In this document: positions 59,907 through 64,000 of the stretch, piece by piece | Numbering within the stretch: the first letter of the stretch is position 1 | Layout: every line of letters begins with the position of its first letter | Assembly (NCBI GenBank): GCA_938010435.1 | Contig: CALLUS010000015.1 | Coordinates: 62,001-126,000 of the forward strand | Source of the DNA: an uncultured Rhizobiaceae group bacterium | GTDB taxonomy: Bacteria > Pseudomonadota > Alphaproteobacteria > Rhizobiales > Rhizobiaceae | Direction: 5' to 3' | Length of the DNA stretch: 64,000 nt | Made by a program: the position numbers and the translations under genes | Notes under the pieces: generated by a model | Databases searched by the model: none | What the model saw: the letters and a program-made list of their open reading frames with translations, nothing else | What the model was told of the DNA's origin: nothing

Positions 59907-61229
59907 GTGAAGAAAATGTCACGGCTGGTTGCAGCCACATTGGTCGTATTTCTTACCGCTTTGGTTTTTCCAGCGAATGCTCCGCAACAGGCGGGGCATT
60001 TGTCGTTTAGTTTTGTGCAACCGGCAACAGCCCAAACAACCGCTAAAAAGCGGAAAAGAAAAAGCCTGTTCCGCATTCTGTTTGGCCGCAAGAAAACTAA
60101 GAAAGCTGTTGTAAAACGCAGAACCAAACGACGGACCACCAAACGGTCTAAAACTAAACGTTCGGTTAGAAAAACGGCAAAGCGTTCTACCAAACGTCGT
60201 TCAAAGAACCGTGTGAGAAAGAGAGTGCGCATTGCTGGCGCAGCAACAGCTTCGTCTGTCGCTCCCAAAACTGTTGAAAAGATTGAAGGTGCCAAGAAAA
60301 TTTTGGTTATCGGCGATTTCTTCGCCGGTGGCTTAGCTGATGGTTTGGATCAATTGTTGAGTGATGCTGCCACGATTATCGTTGTTGATCGCACTAAAGG
60401 CCTTTCAGGATTTGTTCGTAATGACATCATCGATTGGCCCGCTGTGCTGCCCCAAATGGTTGCAGACGAAAAACCGGACTATGTCGTTGCTATGCTAGGT
60501 TCAAATGACCGTCAGTTGATGATTGAAGGCGGTAAGAAATTGAAAAAACGTACCCCTGAATGGGATGCGGCTTATACCAATAGGGTTGCTAGTTTGGGCA
60601 AAGCGTTGGGTGCAACAGGTGTGCCATTCTCTTGGGTTGGTCTCCCGCCAGTGCGCTTTGGAAACATGAGTAAAGATTATCTAGTGTTTAATGAAATTTA
60701 TTCGAAAGCAGCCGCAGCAGCGGGCGGGCAATTCGTAGACGTTTGGGATGGGTTCTCCGATGAGGAGCGTGCCTATTCCCGTTCCGGCCCTGACGTTCAA
60801 GGACAGATTGTTTTGCTCAGGCGCAAGGATGGTATCAATCTCACGAAAGCAGGACGCCGTAGACTGGCATTCTTCGTAGAACCAAAAATAAGACAAGCGT
60901 TCGAAAGCGGCATTGGTTTGGCCGGATTGACATCGGAGTTTGGTGATCGTCCATCGACGTTTGACCTAGAGACGTTTGCGCCTAAGAAAGCGATTTATGA
61001 CCCGGTGACGAGCCGGAAGACCGTGGTCGTGCGGTTGGGCGATCCGGCATCTGACGGCGGATTGGAACTTGCGGGTGATAAGTCACCAGAAAAAACTGTC
61101 GGGTTACCGAAAACGGGGGGCGGTTTGTCTGGTATAACTGCCGTGCGTTCTGGTCGAGCTGATGATTTTAATTGGCCACCTTCAGCAGCACCAACTGCAC
61201 CTGTATCTGCAGTGGCCGCCACCAACTAG
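59907..61229 (+). CDS. DUF459 SGNH-hydrolase family secreted protein with a very basic linker
   Basis: 440 residues. Signal peptide about 1-26 (LVAATLVVFLTALVFPANA). Residues 46-110 are almost wholly Lys, Arg, Ser and Thr (KKTKKAVVKRRTKRRTTKRSK and following). The SGNH-like domain follows: KKILVIGDFFAGGLADGLDQLL (block I, with Gly-Asp-Phe instead of Gly-Asp-Ser), MLGSNDRQLM (block III Asn), and FVDVWDGFSDEERAYSRSGPDVQG...RRKDGINLTKAGRRRLAFFVE (block V with Asp-Gly-x-x...). The usual nucleophile Ser is replaced by Phe, so it may not be an esterase by the standard mechanism. GTG 59907 is used; ATG 59916 is the alternative. Follows the transglycosylase by 42 bases. Confidence 0.8.
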   Translation: MKKMSRLVAATLVVFLTALVFPANAPQQAGHLSFSFVQPATAQTTAKKRKRKSLFRILFGRKKTKKAVVKRRTKRRTTKRSKTKRSVRKTAKRSTKRRSKNRVRKRVRIAGAATASSVAPKTVEKIEGAKKILVIGDFFAGGLADGLDQLLSDAATIIVVDRTKGLSGFVRNDIIDWPAVLPQMVADEKPDYVVAMLGSNDRQLMIEGGKKLKKRTPEWDAAYTNRVASLGKALGATGVPFSWVGLPPVRFGNMSKDYLVFNEIYSKAAAAAGGQFVDVWDGFSDEERAYSRSGPDVQGQIVLLRRKDGINLTKAGRRRLAFFVEPKIRQAFESGIGLAGLTSEFGDRPSTFDLETFAPKKAIYDPVTSRKTVVVRLGDPASDGGLELAGDKSPEKTVGLPKTGGGLSGITAVRSGRADDFNWPPSAAPTAPVSAVAATN

Positions 61230-61255
61230 GTTTTATCTTAAACCGTTTTTCTGGC

Positions 61256-62689
61256 TTAACGGGGAAGAACTGTTTCACCCATCAATGACTGATCAACGGC
61301 ATGGGCGCATTGACGGCCTTCACGAATGGCCCAAACCACAAGAGATTGACCGCGTCGCATGTCACCTGCTGTCCACACTTTGTCGACGCTTGTTTTATAG
61401 CTGAATGTATCAGCAAACACATTGTCGCGGGGATCAAGGTCAACGCCCAAATCGGCGATCATGCCCTCTGTGACTGGTGAGACAAAGCCCATTGCCAGCA
61501 ATACGAGGTCTGCTTTCAATTCAAATTCCGTGCCTTCAATTGGCTGGAATTTTTCATCAACACGAGTGCAGATGATTTTTTTGACTTGTCCATTCTCACC
61601 TTCAAAGCGCGAAGTCATGACAGAAAATTCGCGTTCCGCGCCTTCTTCCTGACTGGAAGATGTGCGCATTTTCAATGGCCAGTTTGGCCACGTCAAAAGT
61701 TTATTTTCGCTCTCTGGCGGTGTTGGCATAATTTCCAACTGGGTTACTGACAGAGCGTTCTGGCGGATTGAAGTGCCGATGCAATCGGACCCTGTATCCC
61801 CACCACCAATGACAACCACGTGTTTGCCAGACGCCAAAACAGGTTCCATATTATCGTTATGTTCGTCACTCACGCGACGATTCTGCTGGGGCAAAAACTG
61901 CATAGCGAAGTGGACGCCATTGAGGTCCCGACCGTCTATTGGAAGATCACGGGGCTTCTCAGCACCACCAGACAAGATCACGGCGTCGTGCTGAGACGTA
62001 ATATCTGCAATGGTGACGTCATGACCAACGTTTACACCCGTATGGAGCGTTACGCCTTCCGCAACCATTTGTTCTACACGGCGATCAATGTGGGTCTTCG
62101 CCATTTTAAAATCCGGAATACCATAGCGCATCAGGCCACCGATTTTCTGGTTCTTTTCGTAAAGATGAACGTCATGACCAGCGCGTGCCAGTTGTTGTGC
62201 GGCGGCCATGCCTGCGGGACCAGACCCGATAATGGCGACTTTCTTACCGGTTTTACGTTCTGCAATTTGTGGTTTAAGCCACCCGTTTTCCCAAGCTTTA
62301 TCAACAATGGCACACTCGATTGTTTTAATTGTCACAGGGCTGTCGATTATATTCAACGTGCAAGACGCTTCGCATGGGGCAGGGCAAATACGACCGGTAA
62401 ATTCGGGAAAGTTGTTTGTGGAGTGCAAGTTGCGGGAGGCTTCTTCCCACTCGCCGCGATATACAAGGTCGTTCCAATCGGGGATCTGGTTGTTCACCGG
62501 ACAACCTTTGGTGCCCTTTACATCATGGCAAAAAGGGACGCCGCAATCCATACAACGACTTGCCTGATCGCGCAGGTTTGTGTCGGGCAACGGAATCATA
62601 AATTCTTTATAGCTGCGAATGCGGTCTGACGCCGGACGGTATTTCCGATCCTGACGATCAATCTCCATAAAGCCTGTAACTTTACCCAT
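61256..62689 (-). CDS. gltD: glutamate synthase small subunit
   Basis: 477 residues. N-terminal iron-sulfur region [30 protein letters not shown] binds two 4Fe-4S clusters; [18 protein letters not shown] is the FAD site and [18 protein letters not shown] the NADPH site; the C-terminal ends with [32 protein letters not shown]. It passes electrons from NADPH to the large subunit, which forms glutamate from glutamine and 2-oxoglutarate. It lies 70 bases after gltB in the same direction. Long antisense reading frames on this gene are not coding. Confidence 0.95.
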   Translation of the reverse strand: MGKVTGFMEIDRQDRKYRPASDRIRSYKEFMIPLPDTNLRDQASRCMDCGVPFCHDVKGTKGCPVNNQIPDWNDLVYRGEWEEASRNLHSTNNFPEFTGRICPAPCEASCTLNIIDSPVTIKTIECAIVDKAWENGWLKPQIAERKTGKKVAIIGSGPAGMAAAQQLARAGHDVHLYEKNQKIGGLMRYGIPDFKMAKTHIDRRVEQMVAEGVTLHTGVNVGHDVTIADITSQHDAVILSGGAEKPRDLPIDGRDLNGVHFAMQFLPQQNRRVSDEHNDNMEPVLASGKHVVVIGGGDTGSDCIGTSIRQNALSVTQLEIMPTPPESENKLLTWPNWPLKMRTSSSQEEGAEREFSVMTSRFEGENGQVKKIICTRVDEKFQPIEGTEFELKADLVLLAMGFVSPVTEGMIADLGVDLDPRDNVFADTFSYKTSVDKVWTAGDMRRGQSLVVWAIREGRQCAHAVDQSLMGETVLPR

Positions 62690-62759
62690 TTACTTTACTC
62701 CACATTCTTACCGCCGTTGCGGTTGTCATCTAGTCTCTTTGAATTGGTGCTGCCCGAAA

Positions 62760-64000
62760 TTACTCAGCCGCCACGCCTGCTGCCAATTGGGCGGCTTCTA
62801 TTTCCGCCAACGCACGGCGGTATTCTGTCGGCATAACCTTCACGAATTTCGGGCGGAAGTCTTCCCAGTTGTCGAGAATTTCTGCAGCACGGGTGGAACC
62901 CGTGTACTGCTTGTGATTTTCAATCAATTGTCGCAAACGCTCATCATCATACCGGGTCATGTCGGAAGACACATCTACACGGCCATGATGCTCGATATCA
63001 CCACCATGGTGATGTTCTGATTCCATCAGGTCGTCTTCTTCGGGAACAGGTTCCAAATCCACCATGGCGAGGTTGCAACGGTTCGCGAATGTGCCGTCTT
63101 CATCCAGCACATAGGCGATGCCGCCAGACATGCCTGCTGCAAAGTTGCGACCCGTGTTGCCAAGAACAGCGACAACGCCACCGGTCATATATTCACAACC
63201 GTGATCGCCCACGCCTTCAACAACAGCAATTGCGCCAGAGTTGCGAACGGCAAAACGTTCTCCTGCCACACCGCGGAAATAGCATTCACCTTCAACTGCA
63301 CCGTACAACACTGTGTTGCCGACAATGATTGATTTGAACGGGTCGATTTGCGTGGCGTTCGCCGGTGGATAAATGATCAGTTTGCCACCTGAAAGCCCTT
63401 TACCAACGTAGTCGTTGCCTTCGCCTTCAACTTCCAATGTTACGCCATTGGCCACCCAAGCGCCGAATGCTTGGCCTGTTGTGCCTTCAAGTTTGATATG
63501 AATTGTGTCTTCATCAAGCCCGGCATGGCCGTATCGTTTGGCAACTTCACCAGACAGCATAGCGCCTGCGGAACGGTTGAAGTTACTGATTTTCATGTTG
63601 ATTTTCACAGGCTCGCGATTTTCGAGTGCAGGCATGGCCTGTTTGATAAAGTCACGGTCCAGAATGTCATCAATGTGATGGATCTGAGTTTCACAATGAT
63701 GGACAGGAACATCGTCACCCATTTTAGGGTCGTGGAAAAGTTTGGAGAAATCCAAGCCGTTTGCTTTCCAGTGATCAATTGCCGTGTCGCGGTCTAACAC
63801 GTCTAATTGACCAACCATTTCGCTTAATGTGCGGAAACCAAGTTCTGCCATCAGTTCGCGAACTTCTTCTGCGACGAAGAAGAAATAGTTGATCACATGT
63901 TCAGGTGTACCATTGAAGCGCTTGCGTAAGACAGGGTCTTGAGTCGCAACGCCCACAGGACAGGTGTTGAGGTGACATTTGCGCATCATGATGCAACCGG
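62760..64000 (-). CDS. gltB: glutamate synthase large subunit, C-terminal part (gene runs off right edge)
   Basis: The last 412 or so codons of a protein of about 1500 residues. The visible part starts before [20 protein letters not shown], whose cysteines hold the 3Fe-4S cluster, continues with [17 protein letters not shown], and ends with the right-handed beta-helix domain of Gly-rich repeats ([70 protein letters not shown]). Reaction: NADPH-dependent glutamate synthesis in ammonium assimilation. The start codon is outside the window. Confidence 0.95.
   Translation of the reverse strand, partial: GCIMMRKCHLNTCPVGVATQDPVLRKRFNGTPEHVINYFFFVAEEVRELMAELGFRTLSEMVGQLDVLDRDTAIDHWKANGLDFSKLFHDPKMGDDVPVHHCETQIHHIDDILDRDFIKQAMPALENREPVKINMKISNFNRSAGAMLSGEVAKRYGHAGLDEDTIHIKLEGTTGQAFGAWVANGVTLEVEGEGNDYVGKGLSGGKLIIYPPANATQIDPFKSIIVGNTVLYGAVEGECYFRGVAGERFAVRNSGAIAVVEGVGDHGCEYMTGGVVAVLGNTGRNFAAGMSGGIAYVLDEDGTFANRCNLAMVDLEPVPEEDDLMESEHHHGGDIEHHGRVDVSSDMTRYDDERLRQLIENHKQYTGSTRAAEILDNWEDFRPKFVKVMPTEYRRALAEIEAAQLAAGVAAE

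Noticed and set aside
61820-62629. A 269-codon open frame on the plus strand.
   Set aside because: It lies wholly antisense to gltD, whose protein is clearly conserved; the antisense product has no recognisable domain.
1-64000. tRNA, rRNA, CRISPR arrays, riboswitches and insertion sequences.
   Set aside because: None recognised on reading both strands; gaps between genes are nearly all below 260 bases and hold no cloverleaf, repeat-spacer or transposase pattern.

Overview
The window reads as a stretch of an alphaproteobacterial chromosome, probably from a marine heterotroph of the Hyphomicrobiales/Rhodobacterales type. The basis is a BigR-type sulfide regulator operon, rhizobial-like methylmalonate-semialdehyde dehydrogenase, TakP-like TRAP genes, a cobalt-type nitrile hydratase operon, a fused indolepyruvate oxidoreductase and GANTC-rich promoter DNA. 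GC content looks close to 50 % by eye (not computed). Gene density is high with many 1-4 base overlaps. I see no rRNA, tRNA, CRISPR array, insertion sequence, integrase or phage structural gene.

Region by region. 1-2.3 kb: tail of a zinc-type dehydrogenase, then divergent bigR and a persulfide-detoxification operon (two YeeE/YedE half-proteins and a persulfide dioxygenase-like hydrolase). 2.4-9.9 kb: mmsA, a phage-lysin-like muramidase whose Shine-Dalgarno sequence lies inside a terminator-like hairpin, KDPG aldolase, modABC with a translationally coupled TRAP-type binding protein, and a convergent aminotransferase. 10-14.4 kb: acetyltransferase, two SDR proteins flanking a D-erythronate dehydrogenase-like gene, and a LacI regulator. 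14.6-21.4 kb: a tight seven-gene run of 8-oxoguanine deaminase, creatininase-like hydrolase, CobW GTPase, WD40 protein, amidase, SbtA-like transporter and SbtB-like PII protein. 21.4-25.8 kb: HTH regulator, DUF2061 protein, nitrile hydratase operon on the minus strand, and an SH3 protein.

25.8-34.9 kb: a sensor kinase/response regulator pair divergent from a TRAP transporter locus with one binding protein but two complete permease pairs; the first large permease carries about 330 extra residues. 35-50.3 kb: a 1172-residue indolepyruvate ferredoxin oxidoreductase, acyl-CoA synthetase, a branched-chain-amino-acid-type ABC transporter (LivG, H, M, K, F) interrupted by an unannotated-type 55-residue membrane protein and a DUF1801 protein, then a RidA-like protein, small secreted and membrane proteins, a YugP-type metallopeptidase and a PaaK-like ligase. 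Together these suggest uptake and CoA-activation of aryl or branched acids. 50.3-64 kb: mostly housekeeping and envelope genes: periplasmic 5'-nucleotidase family protein, hemH, SPFH/NfeD pair, kdsD, an outer-membrane barrel, galU, lytic transglycosylase, a DUF459 SGNH protein, and gltD with the 3' part of gltB running off the right edge.

No single locus is an obvious new defence or mobile system. The strongest candidates for undescribed biology are the hairpin-occluded muramidase gene, the extended TRAP permease with its paired second permease set, the two small proteins embedded in the liv-type operon, the TRAP-type protein coupled to modABC, and the purine-deaminase/CobW/SbtAB gene run.
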